A DNA stretch of 64,000 nucleotides from JADMIH01 sp036399775 (GTDB taxonomy: Bacteria > Chloroflexota > Chloroflexia > QHBQ01 > JADMIH01), in NCBI GenBank assembly GCA_036399775.1, contig DASWMJ010000007.1, forward strand, positions 21,914 to 85,913, in the 5' to 3' direction. Below are positions 25,496 to 33,653 of the stretch, piece after piece (position 1 is the first letter of the stretch; each line of letters opens with the position of its first letter). The notes under the pieces were generated by a model that searched no databases, was not told where the DNA came from, and saw nothing but the letters and a program-made list of their open reading frames with translations. Position numbers and translations under genes: made by a program.

Positions 25496-27271
25496 ATGAG
25501 CGGTGCACGCGAACATAACGAAGCGGCAGAGCGCGCTAACCATCATCGTGAGCAGCCTACTCCATCGGCCAATTCTTGCACCCCGGCGTACCCTGCGTCT
25601 TCGCCTTCGATATTGCCGGAGGTATCTTCCGCTTCCCTTTTAAGCCAGGCTAGCGTCTCAAGGCGTGGTAATAGCTCAATCCATCAGGCCGCTTTGCTGC
25701 AAATGCAGAGGATTTATGGAAACCGCGCCGTCCAACGGTTCCTTGCAGGCCGAAACCCTGCTAACGCGCCAGCGCATATCCAACAGACGTCTGTCGAACC
25801 GGCGCTTGCACCTATGAATGTTCAGCGAACAGGAGGCTCTACCGGCACAACTGGCACCGATGAAAAGGAGGACGATGAGTCCTGGGACAAGCTAGAGCGC
25901 GACTCAGAGGACACAGTCACCTCCATCAGCCCGAATAAGCGCAGGATGGTCGGCTTTGGCATGAAGGTGAAGAGCAAAAAGGGAGGGGATATACTCCCTG
26001 AGCAATGGAAAACGAAGGTGGAGTGGGGTCCACTGGACCCTGTCGGGGGCTGGGGCACCAGGATGGTAGCCCATACGTTGGGACCGGATCACCCGCACGG
26101 TACGGAGGCGGTGGCTAAGGAAGGCGCATCCTACCTCTTCAACCATCTTCGCGAAGATGTGCGAGGTGGGTATGTCCAGGGCCATCTGTTGAACGACAAT
26201 CTGGGCGGATCGGGTACGGACCCGCATAATCTGGCTCCCATTACAAACACGGCAAACATGGAACATAACAAACGTGTGGAAGAGCCGATTAAGCATGCTG
26301 TGGACAACCATAAGCGCTGGGTCTACTATGAAGTTGAGGTGATTCCGGGACGGACCACAAATGAAAAAGGATTGGGCTTGAAGGATAAGCAAATTTCGGA
26401 GGGAGGCAAAATCAGCCTGAAGCCAAGGCCCGATATGAAGAAGGGGACTAATTACCTTTATAAGGACGAAGACGATGACGAGGAGGAAGATAAAAATATA
26501 TTGGACCGCAAAGGTGGGTGGCTTGAGGCGCTGTTCCCCAAGGGACTTTACACCAAGTGGTACTTCCTAAAGCAAGATGGGTCACCAGCCGGGGATGTGC
26601 ATGAGGATATCATCGAAAGTACCCATACCTTTTCCAGTGAAAGCACTTATGCGAAGCTCAAGGAGACTGACAAGAGTTGGAGGGATTGGGTTAAGGAGCA
26701 TCCGCCTGTGGGCGACCGCTACCCGGTAGGTAAGGAGAAGGAGGAGCCAATAGATGCGAAGAAGAAACAGCATTCGGTCTACATAAAAGGGAGCAGCCAT
26801 TACCCGTCTACACCGGTAGGGGAAGGTGAGGCAACAGAAGTGCCCTTGGAGGCAGTAAAGGCGCCCAGACATGCATTAACCGAAGATAAGCGCTTCCAAA
26901 AGGGTGGTATCTGGGTGCCGGAGAGAAAAGTTAACACGAGGGAAGTTTGGGACCCGCTTTGGAAGTTGAAGGCATCTTCAAGAGAGAAGAAGAAACGGCA
27001 GGAAGCGCAGAAATTGGAAACTGAAACGATAAAGAACAAAGTTACCGAGCGCAAGCGCAAAGCGAAAGTCTCAGTGGACGAGGAAACCGAATCTGATCCA
27101 AAGAAGCTGCGGCTGGATGAACACGTCGTTGAGGAAGGCGACGTGGGGAGCGACAAGAAAATAGATACGCCTGAGAATACAGAGATAACCGAGCGGGAAA
27201 TGTATGAATTGGACCTTGTGGACCTGTACGGGGGAGAATATTCTCAAGGTGAGAATGATCCAAACTGGTAA
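25496..27271 (+). CDS. Candidate injected effector: GNRAVQRF N-terminal motif + DNA/RNA non-specific endonuclease-like domain
   Basis: 591 residues, no signal peptide or membrane segment. Residues 1-110 are disordered and contain LLQMQRIYGNRAVQRFLAG, a motif seen at the N-termini of DUF4157-type proteins and effectors linked to extracellular contractile injection systems. Around 225-255, GYVQGHLLNDNLGG and DPHNLAPITNTANMEHN resemble the GH...N core of beta-beta-alpha-metal (NucA-like) nucleases. The C-terminal third is highly charged, with basic clusters TERKRKAKV (about 518-525) and DPKKLRLD (about 534-541). GC is lower than in the neighbours. No immunity gene or injection machinery is adjacent. 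Nuclease activity is inferred from the motif only. Confidence 0.6.
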   Translation: MSGAREHNEAAERANHHREQPTPSANSCTPAYPASSPSILPEVSSASLLSQASVSRRGNSSIHQAALLQMQRIYGNRAVQRFLAGRNPANAPAHIQQTSVEPALAPMNVQRTGGSTGTTGTDEKEDDESWDKLERDSEDTVTSISPNKRRMVGFGMKVKSKKGGDILPEQWKTKVEWGPLDPVGGWGTRMVAHTLGPDHPHGTEAVAKEGASYLFNHLREDVRGGYVQGHLLNDNLGGSGTDPHNLAPITNTANMEHNKRVEEPIKHAVDNHKRWVYYEVEVIPGRTTNEKGLGLKDKQISEGGKISLKPRPDMKKGTNYLYKDEDDDEEEDKNILDRKGGWLEALFPKGLYTKWYFLKQDGSPAGDVHEDIIESTHTFSSESTYAKLKETDKSWRDWVKEHPPVGDRYPVGKEKEEPIDAKKKQHSVYIKGSSHYPSTPVGEGEATEVPLEAVKAPRHALTEDKRFQKGGIWVPERKVNTREVWDPLWKLKASSREKKKRQEAQKLETETIKNKVTERKRKAKVSVDEETESDPKKLRLDEHVVEEGDVGSDKKIDTPENTEITEREMYELDLVDLYGGEYSQGENDPNW

Positions 27272-27348
27272 CCTATACTACTCGGCTTACTATGCCTTCG
27301 TTGGGACGCGCCCGGTTAGAGGCTGCCACCGTTCATCTTGACTGCCCC

Positions 27349-29550
27349 TCACGCTGGCCGCGACGACTCGACCCATTTGCCGTGCGATTTTATCAAGTCA
27401 ATCAGCTTGTCAACGGCTTCCTCGGTGGGCACGCCCTTCTCTACGCACTCTTTGCCGACGAAGAGGTTTACCCTGCCGGGCGCGCCGCCCATGTAGCCGA
27501 AGTCAGCGTCGGCTAGCTCTCCCAGGCCATTCACTATGCAGCCCATGATGGCGATCTTCACGCCCCTCAGGTGGCCGGTGGACCGCTTGATGCGCTCGGT
27601 GGTCTCCTGCAAGTCGAAGAGGGTGCGCCCGCAGGATGGGCAGGCGACGAACTCGGCCTTGATGGTGCGCGAGCCTGCCGCCTGTAGGATGTTGAAGGCA
27701 AGGGCCACACGCTCGTCAGCCGTGCCCTCACCCGCGATTTCGACGCTGTTGCCTATGCCGTCGCAGAGGAGGGAGCCTAAGCCGATGGATGGGCCGATAA
27801 GGAGCGTGTCACCGTCCAGGCTGTTTGCCTCCGGCAAGCCAAAATCGCCCGCTCTGCTGACAAGGTGTATGGGGTACTTCTTCCCCATCTCGGTCAGGCG
27901 AGACGAGAGCAACCGGTAAGCCCTGGTGAGGTAGCCGGGGGCCGCATCAAAAGCATCTAGCGAAAGCACAAGCCCGCGATGCCCTAACGCATGCGCACGG
28001 CGGGCCATCTCCAACACAAGGTCTACTTCGGGGAAGCTGGCCGTACCCCCAATTACCTCTTCCCATTGCATCCTGGCGGGCCTGGCATTGGTTGCCTTGA
28101 GCCACAGCGAAACATGGGCGCTCAGGGCAACGCGCACGCACTCTTCGTATGTCTGCCAATCGGGGGTGGCATCAATCTCAAATGCGATCCCTAGCCCGCC
28201 CACTCCGGTGAGTTGGGGCACAACGGTAAGAGCCTCTTTAAGGACCGAACCTGCCTCCACTATCAAGCCTAGAGCAGATTTGCCTGCGGCGGGGTCTTCT
28301 TCCTCGCTACGCCTCCGCAATTCGTCCGCGAGAGGGGCTATCTCGCGCAGATTGGTGATTGGCACGCGTATGAGGTCGGGGCGTATGGCGTTCTGGCCTT
28401 TCCTCTTTGCCAGGTCGGCTGCGGCTGCGAAAGCATCCACGCCTGGCTCTAATACAAGCGGCGCTACTACCCCAACAGGCTGCATCCCTCCTACCTTTAC
28501 CGCGCCCGATGCTACTTCATACGTGGGGCGTGGGGCATAATGGTACGGGTTGCGTGTGTCGGGTAGCGGGTTGCGTATAGACGCAGCGTGGCCCATGTTG
28601 AGCTTCAATAATTCGTTGTACGGCCTGGCGAGCGCGAATGCTACGGGCACCTCTTCCTCCGGCTCTTCGGTCAGCGAGACGCGGATGGTGTCGCCCAGGC
28701 CGTCGTCCAGGAGAGAGCCTATGCCGGTGGCCGACTTGATGCGCCCGTCCTCGGCGTTGCCCGCCTCCGTCACGCCCAGGTGGAGGGGGTAGTTCCACCC
28801 CAGCGCGTCCAGGCGCGATACGAGCAAGCGGTAGGCGGCTATCATCACCTTCGGGTTGCTGGCCTTCATCGAGAAGATGAGGTCGTGGTAGTCGTATTTG
28901 CGGCAGATGGCGGCGAACTCGATGGCCGACTCGACCATGCCCTCCGGCGTGTCGCCAAAGCGGTTCATGATGCGGTCCGAGAGGGAGCCGTGATTGGTGC
29001 CTATACGCATGGAGATGCCGCGCTCCTGGCAGCGAAGCACGACCGGCTTGAACTTCTCTTCGATGCGCGCAAGCTCGGCCTCGTACTCCACGTCGGTGTA
29101 CTCGCGCACGTTGAACCGCTTCTCGTCGGCGAAGTTGCCGGGGTTGATGCGTACCTTGTCGGCGTAGAGGGCGGCTTCCATAGCGGCTGCCGGGCTGAAG
29201 TGGATGTCGGCTACCAGGGGCACGTCTACCCCCATCTCGATGAGACGGCGCTTGACTTCTCCCAGGGCGCGGGCATCCTTAGACGTGGGCGTGGTTATCC
29301 TGACGATTTCGCACCCCACCTTTACCAGCCGCAACGTCTGGGCGAGCGTCGCCTCTACGTCCTGGGTGCTGGTGGTGGTCATGGACTGCACCCTGATAGG
29401 GTTGTCGCCGCCCACGCCCACGCTGCCGACCATGACCTCACGGGTCACGCGGCGCTTGTATGCGTAAGGGTTCTCTATATATGGGTGCCTGGGGGTCTCG
29501 GCTGCCGATTTCAGGATGATAGGCTCGCCTGGCCGGGTGATTGTGCTCAA
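27349..29550 (-). CDS. ispG: 4-hydroxy-3-methylbut-2-enyl-diphosphate synthase, long three-domain form
   Basis: 733 residues against about 370 for the common form. Residues 30-280 are the TIM barrel (VGSVGVGGDNPIRVQSMTTT, VPLVADIHFSP, RINPGNFADEKRF). A large insertion domain follows, then the [4Fe-4S] domain with CPSCGRTLFDLQ (about 635) and MGCIVNGLGELADADFGY (about 670), giving the three cluster Cys and the catalytic Glu. The enzyme converts MEcPP to HMBPP in the MEP isoprenoid pathway. The inserted-domain form is otherwise known from Chlamydiae, Bacteroidetes and plants/algae. Complete; probably monocistronic. Confidence 0.95.
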   Translation of the reverse strand: MSTITRPGEPIILKSAAETPRHPYIENPYAYKRRVTREVMVGSVGVGGDNPIRVQSMTTTSTQDVEATLAQTLRLVKVGCEIVRITTPTSKDARALGEVKRRLIEMGVDVPLVADIHFSPAAAMEAALYADKVRINPGNFADEKRFNVREYTDVEYEAELARIEEKFKPVVLRCQERGISMRIGTNHGSLSDRIMNRFGDTPEGMVESAIEFAAICRKYDYHDLIFSMKASNPKVMIAAYRLLVSRLDALGWNYPLHLGVTEAGNAEDGRIKSATGIGSLLDDGLGDTIRVSLTEEPEEEVPVAFALARPYNELLKLNMGHAASIRNPLPDTRNPYHYAPRPTYEVASGAVKVGGMQPVGVVAPLVLEPGVDAFAAAADLAKRKGQNAIRPDLIRVPITNLREIAPLADELRRRSEEEDPAAGKSALGLIVEAGSVLKEALTVVPQLTGVGGLGIAFEIDATPDWQTYEECVRVALSAHVSLWLKATNARPARMQWEEVIGGTASFPEVDLVLEMARRAHALGHRGLVLSLDAFDAAPGYLTRAYRLLSSRLTEMGKKYPIHLVSRAGDFGLPEANSLDGDTLLIGPSIGLGSLLCDGIGNSVEIAGEGTADERVALAFNILQAAGSRTIKAEFVACPSCGRTLFDLQETTERIKRSTGHLRGVKIAIMGCIVNGLGELADADFGYMGGAPGRVNLFVGKECVEKGVPTEEAVDKLIDLIKSHGKWVESSRPA

Positions 29551-29579
29551 CTTAACTTTACCTCGACTCGTGAAACGAT

Positions 29580-29690
29580 GCGTATTGCGTATTCCGTATT
29601 GCGTGGAATTGGTTATATCTGGTTTCTAACTTCTGGTTTCTAACTTCTATTTTCTCACTTCTAACTTCTTACAACGTGTCACTTCGGGAG
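29580..29690. repeat. Short-period repeats (GCGTATT and TAACTTCT/GGTTTC units)
   Basis: GCGTATTGCGTATTCCGTATTGCG at 29581-29604 is followed by a tract of TAACTTCTGGTTTC-like units to about 29670. It fills the gap between ispG and the Fur gene; no coding potential. Confidence 0.75.
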
Positions 29691-29698
29691 GCTATTAC

Positions 29699-30148
29699 TC
29701 AGGCTGCGGCGCATTGGGGGCAGATGCCGAAGAGGGCGAAGTGGTCCAGGTTGGTGGAGAAGCCGTAATGCTCCATGAGGCTTGCTCGCAGGGGTTCCAG
29801 GAAGCGGTCTTCCACCTCTATACGGGTGTTGCATCGCTCGCAGATGAGGTGGTGGTGCGGGCGGCCCAATAGCTCATATTCTAGCCTGCCGCTACCGAGG
29901 TCTGTGACTACCACCAGGCCCATGCCTACCAACTGCTCGAGCGTGCGGTAGACGGTGGTCTTGTTCGTGGAGGGGTGGCGCTTGCGTACCTCGGAGAGGA
30001 TGTCTTCGACGGTCAGGTGGTCGCCGTGCGCGGCCAGCACTTCCGCGACCATGAGCCTGCGCGGGGTAAGCCGCAGGCCACGCATGCGTAGCTCTCGATC
30101 TACCTCATCGATTTTGCTGTCTGGTTTTGTGTCGCTTACTGGCACCAT
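29699..30148 (-). CDS. Fur-family metal-responsive repressor
   Basis: 149 residues. The winged helix (RGLRLTPRRLMVAEVL ... STNKTTVYRTLEQLVGMGLV) precedes the dimerisation domain. PHHHLICERC (H98-H100, C103, C106) and CPQC (C143, C146) form a four-Cys structural zinc site, and the His cluster with downstream acidic residues forms the regulatory metal site. The length and motifs fit Fur, PerR or Zur; which metal is sensed is not decidable. It could govern the FTR1/cupredoxin genes. No ribosome site precedes the ATG and a TATACT lies six bases upstream, so a leaderless mRNA is possible, with a weak -35. Confidence 0.88.
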   Translation of the reverse strand: MVPVSDTKPDSKIDEVDRELRMRGLRLTPRRLMVAEVLAAHGDHLTVEDILSEVRKRHPSTNKTTVYRTLEQLVGMGLVVVTDLGSGRLEYELLGRPHHHLICERCNTRIEVEDRFLEPLRASLMEHYGFSTNLDHFALFGICPQCAAA

Positions 30149-30239
30149 CCATTAAGTATACCAAATAAGCACGTAGGTAACGCAGTTTATGTAATGGGAA
30201 AGCTGTTGCCCGGCGGGGATTGTGCGTGATCTCCACCCC

Positions 30240-30284
30240 AACATCCATGTCATTCTTCGCTTCGCTCAGAATGACATGGATGTT
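30240..30284. repeat. Short palindrome of the TCATTCT family
   Basis: Perfect 17-bp arms (30240-30256 and 30268-30284) and an 11-base loop; the core CATGTCATTCT...AGAATGACATG matches the ends of the long palindromes. It lies about 90 bases before the broken HtrA gene. Confidence 0.85.
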
Positions 30285-30370
30285 GAGTTCGTAACCTCGA
30301 CAGGCTACCTGATTTTGCATTGCCCTCACCCTAACTGGTTAATGATAAGTTAATTTTTCTCTGCCCATTC

Positions 30371-31108
30371 CATCTGGTGGGCCAGGACGCTTACACGGAT
30401 ATCGCCGTCATCAAAGTAGACGCGAGCATGCCTGCAATCGCTCAGTTTGGAGATAGCAACAAGCTCGAACCGGGCCAGCCGGTGGTAGCGATAGGCACGG
30501 CGTTGGGCGACTTCGAGAATACGGTCACGGCGGGCATAGTGAGCGGCCTGCACAGGCAACTTGAAGACGGCGGCACCTCGCTGCAAGACCTGATACAGAC
30601 GGATGCCGCTGTCAATCACGGCAATTCGGGCGGCGCGCTGCTCGACCTGGACGGCAACGTGGTAGGCATCAACACGGCGGTGGTGCGCATCGACGGCACG
30701 ATGGGCAGTGTGGCCGAGGGTCTGGGCTTCGCAATACCGAGCAACACGGCCAGAGCCGTCGCGGAGCAGTTGATAGGCAACGGCGCTATCAGCCACCCTT
30801 ATATTGGCATCAGTTACCAGCCTATCACTCCTGAGTTGGCGGCGGCAAATAATCTGCCCACGCAGCAGGGTCTATATGTGACCGACGTCGCGGCAGGCAG
30901 CCCCGCGGCCCAGGCGGGTATCAAGCCCAACAGTATCATCACAAAGCTGGACAGCGTGGCGCTTGGCAGCGATGGTAACTCTAACCTCGTGACGTTGCTG
31001 AGTAAGCACAAGGTGGGTGATAGCGTGAAGCTAGGGGTAATCGCGCCAGGTAGCAGCACGGAGAGCGATGTCACCATAGTGCTGGCGACCCGACCCGGAG
31101 GCCAGTAA
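30371..31108 (+). pseudogene. HtrA/DegP-like serine protease, 5'-truncated
   Basis: About 245 codons. Homology starts abruptly at HLVGQDAYTDIAVIKV, the catalytic-Asp strand; GNSGGALLDLDG carries the catalytic Ser, and a PDZ domain follows (IGISYQPITPELAAANNL ... GSPAAQAGIKPNSIIT). The half with the signal anchor and catalytic His (usually TNNHVV) is missing: reading upstream in frame meets a stop at 30332, and no remnant is found in the other frames. No ribosome site precedes the first GTG (30377). The Asp-Ser-PDZ part is uncorrupted, so the deletion looks recent. A non-proteolytic PDZ product cannot be excluded. A complete terminator still follows. Confidence 0.8.
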
Positions 31109-31120
31109 GGGTACAATAAA

Positions 31121-31170
31121 ACCAAGAATAAAGGCTATGTGGAGCGCTCCACATAGCCTTTATTCTTGGT
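31121..31170. terminator. Bidirectional terminator between HtrA remnant and PadR gene
   Basis: A 50-base perfect palindrome, centre GGAGC|GCTCC, with ACCAAGAATAAA and its complement at the ends. It serves the two convergent genes. Confidence 0.92.
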
Positions 31171-31186
31171 TCCAGTTGAGAGATGC

Positions 31187-31960
31187 TTACAAGTAGCTCT
31201 CTTCAGTGGAGCCGGATGGCCCCGACCTGGGCGATTCGGCGTCATTCGCGGTAGCTTTGGCGGTTGCGCCCTGGGCTATGATCTCGCGGATCTCGTTCTG
31301 GCATCGCTCCAACGCCTGCCTCACCTTGCGTACCGTGTCGGGGTCTTCCGAGAATGCGCCGCTATGCAGGCCACTGCCGAGGGTCCTTAGCAGGTCCTTG
31401 AGCGCGTCCCCGGCGAACTTTAGCTCATAAAGATTCGGGCCGGATCGAGCGCGGTCCTGGAAGCGAGACCAGAAGCCATTTACTATACTGCGCTGCTTGT
31501 CCAACTCGGCGCGCCCGCTATCGGTCAGGTGGTAGACGCGCTTGTCGGTCTCCTGGTCGGAGCGTACCAGTCCGAGGTCTTCCAGGTATTGCAGGGTAGG
31601 GTAGAGGGTGCCTGGGCTGGGGGAATAGCGGCCCTGCGTCCTCTCCTCTAATTGCTTGATGATTTCGTAGCCGTGCCTGGGACCGTCCTGCAGCACGCTG
31701 AGTATGATGTAGCGGAGCAGGCCGCGCTCAAGACGCTCCCGACCGCCGCCGAACCCGCCGTGACCGCCGAAGTGCCTTCCCCAGGGCCAGCCCCCCTCGC
31801 CACCGAAGAAGTCTTGCCAGTCGCGCCCCTGGCCGTGTCCCGGCCCATGTCTGCGGCCACGCCTGTGATGGGGATGATGTCCGCCCCACCGCCTGAAGCC
31901 TTGCCAGCCGCCTCCCCAGGGTTGATGTGCTTGCTCGTGTTGATGCATGTGATTTTTCAC
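31187..31960 (-). CDS. PadR-family transcriptional regulator with His/Gly-rich N-terminus
   Basis: 257 residues. The first 75 are unusual: rich in His, Gly, Trp and Arg (MKNHMHQHEQAHQ, HHPHHRRGRRHGPGHGQG), a likely metal-binding or disordered tail. From about 78, RGLLRYIILSVLQDGPRHGYEIIKQLEERTQGRYSPSPGTLYPTLQYLEDLGLV is the PadR winged helix with the conserved GTLYPTL. A Vir_C-like helical dimerisation segment ends the protein. PadR proteins repress stress, efflux or detoxification genes and often themselves; the palindrome at 31993-32008 is a candidate site. It is divergent from the small protein/ferric-reductase pair. Confidence 0.9.
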   Translation of the reverse strand: MKNHMHQHEQAHQPWGGGWQGFRRWGGHHPHHRRGRRHGPGHGQGRDWQDFFGGEGGWPWGRHFGGHGGFGGGRERLERGLLRYIILSVLQDGPRHGYEIIKQLEERTQGRYSPSPGTLYPTLQYLEDLGLVRSDQETDKRVYHLTDSGRAELDKQRSIVNGFWSRFQDRARSGPNLYELKFAGDALKDLLRTLGSGLHSGAFSEDPDTVRKVRQALERCQNEIREIIAQGATAKATANDAESPRSGPSGSTEESYL

Positions 31961-31992
31961 TTTCTATCTCCTTGTGTTATGTCTTTGATGTA

Positions 31993-32008
31993 TAAAGATA
32001 TATCTTTA
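31993..32008. promoter_or_regulatory. Candidate PadR operator
   Basis: TAAAGATATATCTTTA is a perfect 16-bp palindrome 33 bases before the PadR ATG, in the 309-base divergent gap. Its place fits autoregulation and control of the downstream membrane pair. Nothing else of note is seen in this gap except a short CTGTCT..AGACAG hairpin near 32170. Confidence 0.55.
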
Positions 32009-32269
32009 CTGTTACTATAGCATGGGTTTGATTAGTTGTCAAGACCCAACTTGAAGAGAAATAGCCATAAATCTTAAGCAGTTTCTAAGGTGGGTCCGGG
32101 CGATTTTCGGTCCATCTTCAGGCCAACCGGATAAACTTATTCGGTACGAATTATGCGCTGGTCGTAGCTCTGTCTAAGAGACAGCCTAACTAATAGATGC
32201 TAAAGAAACCAGATCGCGGATATTTATCACATCTCAATCGCTTTTATAGATACGGAAAGGCATTAAGAA

Positions 32270-32500
32270 ATGGCAAATAGATACCAAAAACCAGATCCGG
32301 CGATAAAGAAGAACGTTATTCGGTCCAGGCAGGGTGCTAAAGGCGCGAAGCGTGGGCAAGGGTTTGTCGTGACAGCTTCGCTCGCCGCTACCCTGATGGG
32401 CTGGGCGCTCTTCTCCCACCAGGACGCGCAGACCACTGTGACCGCGCAGTTGATGGCACCCGCACCGGCGGCTATCACGATCGTTCAATCATCTCGCTAG
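32270..32500 (+). CDS. Small single-span membrane protein
   Basis: 76 residues, with GGAAAGG eight bases before the ATG. A basic N-terminal third (KKNVIRSRQGAKGAKRG) precedes one hydrophobic helix (FVVTASLAATLMGWALFS), then an Ala/Thr/Pro-rich tail outside. No family is recognised. It is followed in the same direction, across a heptamer array, by the ferric-reductase-like gene, so it may be an accessory subunit. Charge distribution and ribosome site argue that it is real. Confidence 0.6.
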   Translation: MANRYQKPDPAIKKNVIRSRQGAKGAKRGQGFVVTASLAATLMGWALFSHQDAQTTVTAQLMAPAPAAITIVQSSR

Positions 32501-32517
32501 TAGGCTCATCTGAAAAT

Positions 32518-32601
32518 AGGGGTCAGGGGTCAGGGGTCAGGGGTCAGGGGTCAGGGGTTAGGGGTTAGGGGTTAGGGGTTAGGGGTTAGGGGTTAGGGGT
32601 C
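32518..32601 (+). repeat. Heptamer array AGGGGTC(5)-AGGGGTT(6)-AGGGGTC(1)
   Basis: Twelve uninterrupted 7-bp units switch from GTC to GTT and back. It is the longest array in the window and G-rich enough for quadruplex formation. It lies between the small membrane protein and the ferric-reductase-like gene. Confidence 0.95.
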
Positions 32602-32717
32602 AGAGCCTAACGGTACTTTCATCATAGGTGGCCCATAGGGTCAGGGACGCTTAGAAATATTCATCATGGCCGGTTGGCCTCTTAAGATGCAATCGAGCCG
32701 GTAATAAGGGGATTACG

Positions 32718-33587
32718 ATGTTCACGCAACTTACGATACAACAAGACAAGCGGGCCGCCGGAAATGCCAGGTGGAGAGTTAGCTTCTGGGCCTGGAAAGC
32801 GCTGGTGGTGGCTGTGGTGGTGGCTATGGCCCTGGCTATGATACCGGAGCTGCTGCCCAGCATCGCGGAGTGGCTGTCCGGGGCCAGCGCGGGAGCTTAC
32901 TGGTATATCTCGCGGGCCAGCGCGTTTGCCGCCTTTGGCCTGCTCTGGCTTTCGATGCTCGCGGGCCTCGGCATCACAAGCAAGTTGAGCCGCGTCTGGA
33001 AGGGCATGCCCGCCAACTTTGAATTGCACCGCTTTACCGCCCTGCTTGGCCTGGGCATGGGGCTGACGCATGCGCTGGTGCTGCTGGGCGACCGCTCTTT
33101 CAACTATACCCTGGGCCAGATACTTGTGCCTTTCCTCGGAGGCGCTTACAACGCACAGTGGGTCGGCTTTGGGCAGCTGGCCTTTTATCTGCTGGCGGTG
33201 GTGGCCCTCAGTTTCTACTTTCGTGGCAGGTTGGGCATCCACGCCTGGCGGATGATTCACATGCTGAGTTTCGCGCTGTTCTTGATGGTCCTGATACATG
33301 GGTTGAAGAGTGGCTCGGCCAGCCAGAACCCGTGGGCGCTTGCCCTTTACTGGGGCAGTGGCGCGAGTGTGATCCTGGGGTCGATCTACCGGGCTATGTC
33401 GGTGCGTAGGGGCCGCGCTAAGAGTGCGGTTGCGGCGCAGACGGGATTGGTCGTGGTTGGCGGGAGGGCGCAGGCTCGCCCCGGCCAGGCGACAGCCAGG
33501 CCCGTTCTACTATCAAGCCGCGTCGCCGTACCGGCGCGGGTTGTCGAAGTGGAGAACGCCCCCGCAACCGCCATTCAGGTTGCCTGA
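32718..33587 (+). CDS. Ferric-reductase-like transmembrane heme protein
   Basis: 289 residues, about six membrane helices. ELHRFTALLGLGMGLTHALVL and RMIHMLSFALFLMVLIHGLKSG each place two His about 13-14 residues apart on neighbouring helices, the bis-heme b pattern of the ferric reductase/MsrQ/NOX superfamily. No FAD or NAD domain follows; instead there is a disordered Ala/Val/Arg-rich tail (33420-33587), so electrons must come from another protein or the quinone pool. The role may be ferric reduction or methionine sulfoxide repair (MsrQ-like); no MsrP gene is visible. ATG preceded by AAGGGG. Confidence 0.82.
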   Translation: MFTQLTIQQDKRAAGNARWRVSFWAWKALVVAVVVAMALAMIPELLPSIAEWLSGASAGAYWYISRASAFAAFGLLWLSMLAGLGITSKLSRVWKGMPANFELHRFTALLGLGMGLTHALVLLGDRSFNYTLGQILVPFLGGAYNAQWVGFGQLAFYLLAVVALSFYFRGRLGIHAWRMIHMLSFALFLMVLIHGLKSGSASQNPWALALYWGSGASVILGSIYRAMSVRRGRAKSAVAAQTGLVVVGGRAQARPGQATARPVLLSSRVAVPARVVEVENAPATAIQVA

Positions 33588-33653
33588 GCCGGAGGGCCGC
33601 CACTCATGCCCGAACCGCGCAGGCGTTATGGTGAGGGTAACGAACCCTCTCGC

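Noticed and set aside
32170..32184. Tn5 mosaic end or library adapter remnant (CTGTCT..AGACAG)
   Set aside because: Only about ten bases match the mosaic end and the site is a simple small palindrome; no transposon sequence flanks it.
32518..32601. CRISPR array or chromosome-end telomere
   Set aside because: Units are 7 bp without spacers, and similar short arrays occur throughout the window between ordinary genes.
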